From the NCBI GenBank assembly GCA_029582265.1, contig CM055816.1, forward strand, positions 90,301,204-90,365,203: a stretch of 64,000 nucleotides of DNA. Direction: 5' to 3'. This document shows, in pieces, positions 33,599 through 44,589 of this stretch (position 1 is its first letter; each line of letters starts with the position of its first letter). A program made the translations under genes and the position numbers. Source of the stretch: Zoroaster sp. YZ-2022. Taxonomy: Eukaryota; Echinodermata; Asteroidea; Forcipulatida; Zoroasteridae. Below the pieces are notes generated by a model, which did no database searches, was not told where the DNA came from, and worked only from the letters and a program-made list of their open reading frames with translations.

Positions 33599-33990
33599 TA
33601 ACAATAACAATAACAATAACAATAACAATAACAATAATAATAATAAAGTGTGGACTTATATAGCGCACGTATCCACCAACTGAGTGGTGCTGAAGGCGCA
33701 TTATATTATTACCCCTGCTCATAAGGCTCATAAGGCTCATAAATCATTCCTGAAACCATCTCAGCTCCCTCGGGAGTATACAGCTCAATTGCTGCCATTA
33801 TAGCGCATATAGGGCTAATCAACCAACTCTGCCCTCACAGGTACCATTTAACCCCTGGGTGAAGAGAAGCAATTATGGTTAAGTGTCTTGCTCAAGGACA
33901 CAAGTGTCAAGGCCGGGATTCGAACCCACATTCTGCTGCTAACACCAGAACTTGAGTCCGGTAAGCTAGACCGCTCGGCCACGACACTCC
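33535..33990 (-). mobile_element. tRNA-Leu-derived SINE with LINE-like tail
   Basis: On the minus strand the head (33989-33904) reads like tRNA-Leu(CAA): GTGTCGTGGCCGAGCGGTCT, ACTCAAGTTCT and GGGTTCGAATCCCGG (B box). The body ends GGATACGTGCGCTATATAAG followed by ATT/GTT repeats. Truncated copies: 41137-41230, 42399-42480 and 59570-59640. Confidence 0.85.
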
Positions 33991-34058
33991 ATTATCGCAG
34001 TTTTATAACTGTTTTCTGTTTGGTAATACAATGCCGTAAGACTGTTGTAAGTTATTAA

Positions 34059-34219
34059 AGGGACAATATCGTCACGATCAACAGGGCATGGAATTTGAGT
34101 GCTAGACTGAAAACAATACCCCGCGTGATAAGGTTATATTACCGTTGCTGCTGCATAAATGAGTCAGTATTTTTCAGTCACTCTGTTCATCTTACACCAG
34201 GACACCGAATCCACGCTAC
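34059..34219. mobile_element. TTAA-type MITE, 3'-truncated
   Basis: TTAA then AGGGACAATATCGTCACGAT, with the internal family sequence to about 34218, where the next SINE begins. The right terminus is missing. Confidence 0.82.
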
Positions 34220-34396
34220 TGCTGTTACCAATAGATAATTTTACCAATAGATACTTGTGCCACTAGATAATTGGCATAAGTGGACCGCCCACCAACATAA
34301 GGGATGGATAGCTCAGTTGGTAGAGCACTCGTACTGTATTCGAGAGGACGCGGGTTCGAATCCGGCATCAGCCAATTTCTTTGCTCGCTTCCCGTT
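34220..34396 (+). mobile_element. tRNA-derived SINE (second family)
   Basis: TTGGCATAAGTGGACCGCCC precedes a tRNA-like head at 34301-34374 with A box TAGCTCAGTTGGTAGAGC and B box GGGTTCGAATCC. The anticodon arm is imperfect, so it is not a functional tRNA. The same flank-plus-head unit recurs inverted at 60.5 and 60.8 kb. Confidence 0.75.
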
Positions 34397-34397
34397 A

Positions 34398-35004
34398 TAC
34401 ACCCATCACAACTTCTAAGTTCCCCCTAATATTTTTCAGAATATCTCAACAAGTATTGCATGAATTTTAAAAGTTCAAAAAGCAAATGACAGAATGACAT
34501 TTTCTACACAGCTCGTAATGAAATGGTTGAAATTCAATCATGCATGCTCAATTGACAGTGATTTGAATGAAAATTCAGCTGAAAAAAAGTTGCAGTACAA
34601 AGCATTGCTTCAATGGCATGTTACACATGTAGTTTTCTGTAAGAAGTCAGTTTTGGAGAATAATGGAGGACCAATTCCATATTAAACTCTTGCTCTACTC
34701 TTCTAAAACAATGGACATGCATGTTGCATGTTGCTCTTTGAATATTATTTTCTTATTATGAAACAGCCATCAATACCATTGTTATTGATGCATGAGCAAT
34801 GCTTTGTACTGCAACTTTTTCAGCTGAATTTTCATTCAAATCACTGTCAATTGTGCATGCATGATTGAATTTCAACCATTTCATTACGAGCTGTGTAGAA
34901 CATGTTATTCTGTCATTTGCTTTTTAAATTCTTAAAATTCATGCAATACTTGTTGAGATATTCAAAAAAATATTAGGGGGAAATTAGAAGTTGTGATGGG
35001 TGTA
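34398..35004. mobile_element. Fold-back MITE with about 215-bp inverted arms
   Basis: Termini TACACCCATCACAACTTCTA and TAGAAGTTGTGATGGGTGTA are perfect, flanked by TA on both sides (34396-34397 and 35005-35006). Arms 34398-34625 and 34795-35004 pair almost throughout. It sits at the end of the SINE. A half copy is at 22400. Confidence 0.9.
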
Positions 35005-35344
35005 TATACATATATACACATATACACACATTATTGTAACTTTTTGTTATGTATTGTTTTAACCACAAATCAAGAGTTTACATTCTACAAAATTAAAAAT
35101 AAATAAAGTGACGAAAAATAAATTATAACTTATTATTGCAAAACACTGAATAATGTATTAATGATTATACGCACCTTCAAAATCATCGGCCTTTGTTAGC
35201 TGTAATTGAAACTGTAGCTACAAACAAGTTATGTTTAGACTGAAACGTCCTTGTCCACTGAGCGGCAATAGATGAATATGATTCTCGCAACGTTCCGAAC
35301 GTTATAGTATTCCTTCACGTGACTAGCCACGCCCATCTCCGGAA

Positions 35345-35500
35345 ACAAACAGATGTATAAATAGTTTGTGATTTGTTGAATATCAATCTCAGTGGGAGGG
35401 ATTTAAACACACACACCCCCACACATACAAGTAAGAGTAATAATAATCACAACCTTTACTAGAACCAAAGCTCTGTGCTATTTTCATGGAAACAAGGTTA
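35345..35500 (+). promoter_or_regulatory. TATA-type promoter and possible first exon
   Basis: CACGTGACTAGCCACGCCC, then GATGTATAAATAG (35353-35365), then an initiator-like ATCTCAGT, and later AACAAG|GTTAGT near 35495, a possible donor. The layout resembles the 5'UTR exon of gene A. No coding exon is found downstream. Confidence 0.35.
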
Positions 35501-35743
35501 GTTTCTCCTTTATATAATGGGCTTTCCTGTGTTTTTAACATCATATTTTTAACCAAACTTCATTTCCGATGTATTCCTTCACTTTAGAGTAAACGTCTTG
35601 TAAATCTCCTTTGTAAATATATTTGCGTTGTATATGTATTTTATGAACACCGTTGGTCATTGTGTGTAATGTTTTTTTTAAATTTATTTATTTTTTGTTA
35701 ATATGTGTTAGGTAAAACTTGTAGCTTTGCATGGTGAGGATGA

Positions 35744-35982
35744 TAAGTAAGACTAATTGCGGTGACACCATGTGGAATCTCAATTGAGTAGTAATTAGTT
35801 CTGAAAAGAACTGGAGGTACAACTCGACGTTTCGATCAGTATGCTTTGATCGTCCTCAGGATCGTCCTCAGGACGATCAGAGCATACTGATCGAAACGTC
35901 GAGTTGTACCTCCAGTTCTTTTCAGAACTAATTACTACTCAATTGAGATTCCACATGGTGTCACCGCAATTAGTCTTACTTA
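35744..35982. repeat. Giant hairpin (two about 117-bp arms, almost no loop)
   Basis: TAAGTAAGACTAATTGCGGT at 35744 pairs with ACCGCAATTAGTCTTACTTA ending at 35982, and pairing continues to the centre near 35863. Each arm contains GATCGAAACGTCGAGTTG-type sequence as in Penelope-like termini, so it may be two such ends joined head to head. Confidence 0.92.
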
Positions 35983-36169
35983 ATATGTGTTGGTGATTTG
36001 AAATAAAATGAGACGTACATCTCCCACGTGAAATAAATAAATAAATAAATAATAAATAAAATTATGACAATTCAATTGCCTAAAACTGTTCAGGGCGCTG
36101 TTGAATTGAAAATTTCATGTCATATGTCATTATTAGTTTGTACATAATAGGCCTTTCGCCTGATCCAGT

Positions 36170-36720
36170 GTATTTAGCTGAGGCCTTGTGTCGATGGAAA
36201 GAGTTAAACAAATACAGTGTTGGTATTCTTCAGCCGATTTTCATGAAACTTCGTAGGCATGTTCTGTTTGGTATGATCTATCGAATGAGACCATGAAAAC
36301 TTTCATAGGTCACCGTAAGGGGCGCTATACCCAGTTTTGATATTTTCCTCATTTTTGGTCAAAACAGTATTTTTCCCCTAACTTCCTTAATTTCTATCCG
36401 TTGGCCATGAAATTTGCCACAAATGTTATCTTCAGTACAGCTAACAATTTGACGACATTTAGATCACCGATAAAGTGCGATATAAGCAACATTTTGGATC
36501 ATTTTGTTTCAAAAACATGATATTTAAAGATTTTGACCCGAAATTGGGATTTATATTTTTACCAAAAGTACAATAAAGGCAGATATAAGAACATCCATGG
36601 TACTATTCATGGCATAAACTTTTACGTTGAGCAAAAAAATAAATAAATAAGTATTGGATTCCCAGAATGCATTGGAAGTGGTCACATGACTCATCTCTCA
36701 GTTCACAGTTTGACCACCAT
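36170..36720 (+). repeat. Dispersed repeat DR2
   Basis: GTATTCTTCAGCCGATTTTC, CATGAAACTTCGTAGGCATG, CTTTCATAGGTCACC and GGATTCCCAGAATGCATT follow the same order as in 25725-26640. Confidence 0.8.
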
Positions 36721-36834
36721 CCCCAAAACATATACTTAAATGCCTTACAATATTAACAATTTAGTATTTTTAACAAAAAATGTCAAACATTTTTGCGTGA
36801 TAGCAGAAAGCGTTCCAGAGGAACCTATAGGGAA

Positions 36835-37780
36835 GGGAGCGTCTCAAAAGTCGTGACGGCTGGAACATGAGAGCGTTCCTCTGGATATACGTGAAAGGTC
36901 CGTGGGAACGCCACCGTGTTCCCAATGGAACGTTCCACTGGGAACACACAGGCATGCATTGCTCTAGGAACGTTCCTGGGATCGTTCTCGCTGTTCACAT
37001 CGAAAGACAAAGGGAGCCGGTAGCAATTCGCGAACCGTAGGTTGCATGATGGCGGTGTGCGTGGTATAATACGGAACGCGATTTCATGTAGGGCTTGAAG
37101 GTATGACAACAATAATGTCGATGGTTAGTGTAATCAACGCCGTGCGTTTACTGGATAGACCTGTGTTACTCATACATAAATCGGTCAGGAAATTAGGTCT
37201 CAGTACGTGCTTGGGTGTAAATTATTAATTAGTACAAAATATTAACCTCTGAAAATATCCTGCCAGGTTAATAAGTTAAGGATGTATTTATTTACATCAT
37301 TTCATTGGCAAAACAAATTAATTAGAATTAATAGCGAATAAATTCCCACTGATATTTTTTAACACGTTTGTTATTGGAAGCTATAAACGTTCATTCCAAT
37401 CCCTTCGATAAATGTGAAAAGGTGTCTTACCAAGGTTGCAAGGTTTATGTAATCAAATTGTTTTCACTGGTGTCGAACTTGACCAACTTAACAAAATAAC
37501 TCCTAAATACCTACCTCGTCGTACAAATAAATTGCAGGATTGTGCAATACACAACGTCACTCGATATTGATTCGCATTCGGTATAGGCCTATGCCCAACA
37601 TACACAATTGAGAACGTTCCTGTGGGAATATTCCTCTGGGCACAGTGTTCTTTCACTGTGCGCAGTGGAACGCTCGCTGGGAACACAGCGTTACGTAGAG
37701 CATACTATATCGTTCCACGGAGTATACGCAGCGGGAATATGCCCGGTGAATATAGCCGTCCCGACCTTTGAGACGCTCCC
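36835..37780. mobile_element. TIR element with GGAAC/GTTCC-rich subterminal palindromes
   Basis: GGGAGCGTCTCAAAAGTCGT at the left and its near-inverse CGACCTTTGAGACGCTCCC at the right. Inside each end are many GGAACGTTCC-like repeats (GTTCCTCTGG, GGAACGTTCCACTGGGAAC). The centre is AT-rich and non-coding. The target duplication could not be read clearly. Confidence 0.8.
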
Positions 37781-37861
37781 TCATAAATCAACTCTAACAG
37801 GGGTATTGTTGTCCAGACAATATTATTGTGCCATAAATGTAGGGATATTAATCATAGTACC

Positions 37862-38152
37862 ACATCACATACGAATACGAAGAAGAAGAATACGAAGAAG
37901 AATACGAAGAAGAATACGAAGAAGAATACGAAGAAGAATACGAAGAATACGAAGAATACGAAGAATACGAATACGAAGAATACGAAGAAGAATACGAAGA
38001 AGAATACGAAGAAGAAGAATACGAAGAAGAAGAATACGAAGAAGAAGAATACGAAGAAGAAGAATACGAAGAAGAAGAATACGAAGAAGAAGAAGAATAC
38101 GAAGAAGAAGAATACGAAGAAGAAGAATACGAAGAAGAAGAAGAAGAAGAAG
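37862..38152. repeat. (GAAGAATAC)n minisatellite
   Basis: Variable mix of GAA and TAC units, about 290 bases long. Low-complexity frames across it are not genes. Confidence 0.97.
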
Positions 38153-38275
38153 TGTTCGCGCTGTGGCTAAAACACCTAAAAAATAATAATAATAATAAAT
38201 AAATAAATAAATAAAAATAAAAAAAACCGAACAAAAACAATAGGTGTTTCGGGTACATACCCGAACACCTAATAA
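38153..38275. repeat. Hairpin-ended repeat next to the minisatellite
   Basis: GTTCGCGCTGTGGCTAAAAC follows the minisatellite, then a perfect hairpin AGGTGTTTCGGGTA..TACCCGAACACCT (about 38241-38271). The inverted arms at 3640 and 63460 have a GAA-rich tract and a related TGTTTGCGCTATAGCTAA, and 27645-27690 holds a degenerate hairpin of the same kind. Confidence 0.6.
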
Positions 38276-39220
38276 ATTAGTGCTGGGATGGTTAAGCGAA
38301 AAACAAACAGCATTAACCATTTAAAAATTTGCTAACCGGCTAACCAAAGCCAATATTTAAAATTAACGCCCAACAATTTAGGAAAATATTACTTATCATT
38401 TTGTTGTTCCAGACTCCTTTTTTTCTAGACTCTTTTTTCGGTTATTAAACAATCATTGCGAGAAGTTTACTGAAGCTTTCCGATTAAAAATATATACACG
38501 TTATTCCATTTGCAAAATGAAATTTAATTAAGTTGATAAAATAATAAAAAGATAATAAATAAAATACATAAGTTTAAAAGAAGATCTGGATCTCTTGCCT
38601 CAAGATTAAAGATCCTTAAGTCTGATCGCCATAGCACTATCATAATTAATTTTTATATATTAATAACCTACATGTTGAATCACTGGTGTTAGTGTGAATG
38701 ATAACTCAAAAATAATCAGTTGGATATGACATCTGGAAATATGTGCCTTTATCTTTGTATTTTTATATTAATTGACACATTTAAATGTTGGAAAGGCTGG
38801 AACATGAATGACACAATGTTTGCTTTCTTACCTTAATATTGGTATTACCATAGGGAAAGGTCCAGATGGTATTACACAAAATGTCCTATTGTTTTTGAAG
38901 AGATGTTTTATTAATGGGTCATCGTGAGTGTACAATAGCAGTTCTTGTGTACCGAAAATATTTTGCATCCTGACTGATAATTTTGACAACTATTATTGTG
39001 CTTAAATGGAGTAAAAGAAGCGCTCGTGTTGGTTCAAAACCAACAACAAAAAACACGTTAACAAAGGACTAGCTGTTGTCTGTACCTAAGCTGTATATTG
39101 ATACTGACAAATACCGATAATGAGCACCATTGATTTTTTTAATTTTTTTTATGGATTCCAATCTGTTGTATTTAACAGCAACATATGTTTGTGGACCCAT
39201 ATCCTTTATATGCTCCTCTG
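38276..39220. other. No gene seen
   Basis: AT-rich, non-coding. Confidence 0.5.
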
Positions 39221-39225
39221 TGGTT

Positions 39226-39272
39226 ATTATATCAGCCCTGCGAAGCAGGCTGATATATTGTAATGCAACAAC

Positions 39273-39304
<32 letters not shown>

Positions 39305-39342
39305 TATATCAGCCCTGCGAAGCAGGCTGATATATTGTAATG
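39226..39342. repeat. Paired TATATCAGC..GCTGATATA hairpins flanking (TTTC)n
   Basis: TATATCAGCCCTGC-GAA-GCAGGCTGATATA occurs at about 39227 and again at about 39305, each followed by TTGTAATGCAA, with a TTTC run between. A stem followed by a fixed tail and microsatellite is reminiscent of rolling-circle (Helitron/Helentron) ends; inference only. Confidence 0.7.
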
Positions 39343-39419
39343 CAAACATTATTTCTTCGGTCAAACGGTCACGTGACTAAAATCATGGTCACGTGACTAA
39401 AATAAAAATGGTCATAACT

Positions 39420-39993
39420 CTAAAACTATTCGGCCGATTTCAAACAAACTTTGTCAAATCATGGAGGAATAAATGCGCCATCGAGGCATGTTCATAAATT
39501 TCGGCCAACGGTCACCCAGTGGTCAGTAGTGGTCATTTACTGAATATTTACAAAATGCTTCTTCTCCCACATTTTGTGGCCTATTGCGGCCAAACGTGGA
39601 CAGATGCACCATTAACCAGTGCTACATATGGGGTGTACACAGATTTCGGCCAGTGGTCACCTATCGGTCAGCAGTGGTCATTTCATGAAAAAATTCAAAA
39701 ATGTCTTATTCACATTTTAAATGTATTTCATCTATCTGGGGATTTTCATAAAGTTTGGCCGATGGTCATCTAGTGGTCAGTTGTGGTCATTTAATTATAA
39801 TCAATATTTACAAATAGCTTCTTCTACCACATTCTTCAGCCGATTGCAGCCTAACTTGGTCCAATGCTTCATTGCTCGAATACACAGATTTTGGCCAGTG
39901 GTCACCTATCGGTCAGCAGTGGTCATTTTATTTTATTTTTAAATGTCGTTTTCACATTTTCAATGTATTTCATCTATCTGGGGATTTTCATAA
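39420..39993. repeat. Tandem repeat, about 250-bp unit, running into a gap
   Basis: GGCCAGTGGTCACCTATCGG and TCAGCAGTGGTCATTT recur at about 39648 and 39893, with related half units at 39505 and 39760. The array continues into the N gap, so its length is unknown. Confidence 0.82.
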
Positions 39994-40493
39994 NNNNNNN
40001 NNNNNNNNNNNNNNNNNNNNNNNNNNNNNNNNNNNNNNNNNNNNNNNNNNNNNNNNNNNNNNNNNNNNNNNNNNNNNNNNNNNNNNNNNNNNNNNNNNNN
40101 NNNNNNNNNNNNNNNNNNNNNNNNNNNNNNNNNNNNNNNNNNNNNNNNNNNNNNNNNNNNNNNNNNNNNNNNNNNNNNNNNNNNNNNNNNNNNNNNNNNN
40201 NNNNNNNNNNNNNNNNNNNNNNNNNNNNNNNNNNNNNNNNNNNNNNNNNNNNNNNNNNNNNNNNNNNNNNNNNNNNNNNNNNNNNNNNNNNNNNNNNNNN
40301 NNNNNNNNNNNNNNNNNNNNNNNNNNNNNNNNNNNNNNNNNNNNNNNNNNNNNNNNNNNNNNNNNNNNNNNNNNNNNNNNNNNNNNNNNNNNNNNNNNNN
40401 NNNNNNNNNNNNNNNNNNNNNNNNNNNNNNNNNNNNNNNNNNNNNNNNNNNNNNNNNNNNNNNNNNNNNNNNNNNNNNNNNNNNNNNNNNNNN
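39994..40493. other. Assembly gap (500 N)
   Basis: Exactly 500 Ns inside tandem or duplicated DNA. Confidence 0.99.
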
Positions 40494-40922
40494 AAAACGA
40501 AACCCATTGGTTAAGGTAAAAAAGGGGCTACTGACACGACGTGACAATACACTTAATGAGAGGAACGTGTAGTCAATTGGGATCGGTAACGTATTTTTGT
40601 TTTCATGGTCTTGAGCAATGAATGTATTGTACATCAGTGAGACTTTGGCCTTTTGTGAGCCCAAATACTAATAATAATATATGTATGATAAAATAACTTA
40701 ATAATAATAGAGATATTATTATGAAAAAACACAGTTGCTTTCAGTGGAGAGGCGTGTCAAGTTTGTTTCATCAGGCTTGTTATTACACATATGGTAGACA
40801 CTGCATGTCAATTTAAATCCTTTTAACCTTGTCCTTTTGGTGCTTCTGTTTATCATATTGGGTTTTATGATGAGAAACAATAATAATAATAATAAAACAT
40901 AATAATAATAATAATAATAATA

Positions 40923-40958
<36 letters not shown>

Positions 40959-40981
40959 TATAATTATAATAATAATAATAA

Positions 40982-41023
<42 letters not shown>

Positions 41024-41027
41024 TATT

Positions 41028-41060
<33 letters not shown>

Positions 41061-41071
41061 TATAATTATAA

Positions 41072-41102
<31 letters not shown>

Positions 41103-41104
41103 AT

Positions 41105-41137
<33 letters not shown>

Positions 41138-42339
41138 TGTGTGGACTTATATAGCGCACGTATCCACCAACAGAGTGGTGCTCAAGGCGCATTATGTTAT
41201 TACCCCTGCTCATAAGGCTCATGGGCGTTGTTTCTGAACGCTAAAAGCAATAAAAAGCTAATTATAGCTCTTAGGGCTGATCATGATGTTATTTGTGGTC
41301 TATGGTTTCTCTATCATAAACCCAATATGATAATATGAAAGCACCAAAGGAAGGACAAGGTTAAAGTTTAAATGTGACAGTGTCTACCATATGTCTACCA
41401 TGTCGAAATGTCGAAGAGTCTGATGAAACGCCTGATTGTGCAATAGCCTACTGAAAAGCAACTGTTTTTTTATCATAATAATATTATATTATTATTATGT
41501 TATTTTATCATATATTGTTAATAATAGTATTTTGGCCTACAAAAGTAGCCCAAAATCTCACTGGATGTACATACATTCATTGCTCACAAGATCTAATAAA
41601 GAAACAAATATCGTTATGACCGATCTTAATTGACTACACTTTCCTCTCATTAAAGTGTATTGTCACGTCGTGTCCAGTAGCCTCTCTTTGGTACTGGTAA
41701 CCGATGGGTTGCGCGTTCAGCCTGCAGCACCGAAACTCAAACCAGTATCCGTGCATCAGTGGATCATCGAACAGGGTTGGGCATGGAGGATAGGGGAATT
41801 GAACTAACTCAAGGGAATATGGAATTGGTCCAAGGGAATAGAGAATTAAGATCCAAGAAAATATGGGATGGAGTGTCCAAGGGGAATTCACTGACAGTTG
41901 GGCCGTCTTCCTTAATTACCTGAGAGATATATTTATTTATTTATCTCATGCCCGAGGGTACCTTAACCCATCAACGAAATGTGCCGGGAGGCAATTCAGA
42001 GAACAGTAGTATGTGCCTTTATTAATAAAGTAACTCCTTAAGCTGTCTTAAATAAGCCATGATCATTCAATGATTCTCAATTATTGGTTTATTACTACTT
42101 GGTTACACTTGTTGATTCTCCATGATTCTTTCATGATTGGTCTATGATTCTACCCCTGTTTGATTGGTCGTCCATTGACTGAAAAGTAAAATATGTTGTC
42201 CCATTCTTAACTGTACTGAACAAATAAATATAATAATAATAATGATGATGATGTTGTTCAGTGATGATGATGATGATGATGATATTGATGATGACGATGA
42301 TGACGATGATGACGTTGATGACGATGATGATGATGATAT

Positions 42340-42388
<49 letters not shown>

Positions 42389-43510
42389 TGATGATGATAA
42401 TGTGTGGACTTATATAGCGCACGCATTCCACCAACTGAATTAGTTACTCAGACGCATTATATTAATACCCCTGCTCATGAGCGTTGTTTTCTAGACAAAT
42501 AAAGCAGTATAGCTCTTCGGGCTTATCATGATGTTATTTGTGGTCTATGGTTAGTTTCTATCTATCGCCAAACCCAATATGATAAACAGAAGCACCAAAG
42601 GACAAGGTTAAAGGATTTAAATAAACACATGCAGTGTCTACCATATGTGTAATGTCGAAGTTCTGATGAAACAAAACTTGACAATAACCTACTGAAAGCA
42701 CCTGTTTTTTATCATAATAATATTTATATTATTATTATGTTATTTTATCATACATATATATTGTTAATAGTATTTGGGCCTACAAAATGGCCAAAAATCT
42801 CGCAGATGTACATACATGGTAACATTCATTGCTCAAAGATCTATGAAACAAAATATCGTTACCGATCCTGTAATTGACTACACTTTCACTCTCATTAAGT
42901 GTATTTGTCACGTCATGTCAGTAGCCTCTCTTTGGTACTGGTAACCGATGGGTTGCGGTTTCGGCCTCAATGAGGCCTGCAGCGGTGGGCCACAGCACCA
43001 GAGCTCAAACCAGTATCGTTGCATCCGGTGGATCATCCGAACTGGGGGTTGGGCATGGAGGACAGGGGAATTGAACTAACTCAAGGGGAATATGGGAATT
43101 GGTCCCAAAAGGGAATAGAGAAATTAAAGATCCCAAGAAAATATGGGATGGAGTGTCCAAGGGAATTCAGCAGGGCAGTTGGGCCGTCTTCATAATTACC
43201 TGAGATATGTTGTTTATCTCATGCCCTGGGTACCTTAACCGATCAACTAAATGTGCACCAGGGGGCAGCAATTCCAGAAGAGACAGTGAGTAGCGCCTTT
43301 ATTAATAAAGTAACTCCTTAAGCTGTCTTAAATAATAGGATCATTCAATGATTCTCAATTATTAGTTGATTACTACTTGGTTTACACTTCTTGATTCTCC
43401 TATGATTCTTTCATGATTCTTCTATGATTCTACCTAATTTTGGTCGTACTCACATTGACTGAAAAAAGATATCTTGTCCCATTCATAACTGTGCTAACAA
43501 ATTCATAAAA
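40494..43510. repeat. Three-copy duplication: one inverted and two direct, about 1.25-kb unit
   Basis: 41137-42398 and 42399-43510 are direct copies sharing TATATAGCGCACG at the start, then GTAGCCTCTCTTTGGTACTG and GGTTGGGCATGGAGGA. 40494-40880 is an inverted partial copy. The copies differ mainly by single-base insertions and deletions. AAT arrays (40880-41135) and a GAT array (42241-42390) lie at the junctions. No gene. Confidence 0.85.
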
Positions 43511-43519
43511 GAGCTTTTA

Positions 43520-44105
43520 AACTTCTTGAACTTCCAGTTTGGACCAAGTAAGGGTCCAGCCATAGGGTCATATCTGTGTATCAAATTTCAGAGTCTCCTC
43601 ATGTTCTGTATGATTATGAAGGAATTTAATTTTTTTTTATTGTGGTTCACGAGTTGTTTTAATTATAATTAATTACGTAATAATTAATTGGAATGATGAC
43701 CTCACCATGACGTCACAACGCTATCTGGAACATATGTTAATGTCTAACATATGTGTTAAGTTTTTAAAGGTTCTTTGAACTCCGCAACTGTTTATTGGCT
43801 GTACAAATACATTTACAAGAAAAGTGATTCAAGAATATTTCTTCATAAACTTCCGGTTTCGAACGGAAGAGAGGTCGAGATTGAGGTCATGTCTGTGAAC
43901 GGGGAAATGTGGCTAGTTCAAATTATTTAAGATGATGCACTGAATTGTGAAAATATCTTTTATGGTTCATAAAACTTTGATTTGAGTGTTAATTCGATAT
44001 CTGATGACCTCACCATGCATGACAGTCAAAACCCTAGGATACAATTACATGTTAAGATCTAATAACTATGTGTTATGTTTTAAGATTCTGTGAACTCTGC
44101 AACTA
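43520..44105 (+). repeat. Dispersed repeat DR1, doubled copy
   Basis: Two successive sub-copies each end in GAACTCYGCAACT (about 43785 and 44095) and each contains GATGACCTCACCATG. Confidence 0.75.
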
Positions 44106-44471
44106 TGTTTTGTCTCTGGACAAGTCTCCCGGAGGGGAGGAGGGAGGGAGGAGGAGGAGGAGATGAGATATCCCCCATTTTAAAAGTAATATCGATCGAC
44201 GGTATTCTTTGCTTATAATAGGGTTTACTATCACGCAGTTTTTCTCTGTGACGATTATTTTCCGCATGACTGTGAATTCGGATGCTATATATGTCAAAAA
44301 GAATATAATAAATATAATTGGAGGCATTGAACGTTTTGGAAAAGTTTCATCCGAACAAAACTTCATGAATAATTGAACATTATTAATATAAAACGAGTAT
44401 GCCATATACAGTGTTCAATGATTTAAATTTAAATTTATTTTCCATTAACAATCCGATGTTTATACACTTAC

Positions 44472-44581
44472 TTGATCTTCATGATGACAGGTGAAATGTT
44501 CTCAACCCCAAGACCTGGAAGGTCTGCCCAACGCAACTTGTAGAACAATTTCAAGCCCACATATGTTCGGACGGACGAGAT
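44472..44581 (-). CDS. Orphan candidate exon
   Basis: 110 bases between acceptor ATAAACTGCAG|ATCTCG and donor ATCAA|GTAAGT on the minus strand. The frame is open throughout (ISSVRTYVGLKLFYKLRWAD, then LPGLGVENISPVIMKI). Both splice sites look good, but I do not recognise the peptide and find no partner exons. Confidence 0.28.
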
Positions 44582-44589
44582 CTGCAGTT

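Noticed and set aside
33904..33989. Functional tRNA-Leu gene on the minus strand
   Set aside because: It is joined to a SINE body and LINE-like tail, copies of which occur elsewhere.
34301..34374. Functional tRNA gene
   Set aside because: A and B boxes are good, but acceptor and anticodon stems are imperfect and the same flanks recur at 60.5 and 60.8 kb, so it is a SINE head.
37608..38320. Long open frames of repeated Arg/Ile, Lys/Asn-Thr or Ser/Tyr
   Set aside because: All are translations of the GAAGAATAC minisatellite in different frames.
39864..40664. Open frames of about 200 codons containing X
   Set aside because: They run through the 500-N gap and have no real sequence.
40719..41222. 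Open frame rich in Ile/Leu/Tyr
   Set aside because: Translation of AAT repeats joined to a SINE tail.
42142..42443. Poly-Ser and poly-Met/Asp frames
   Set aside because: Translation of the GAT microsatellite on both strands.
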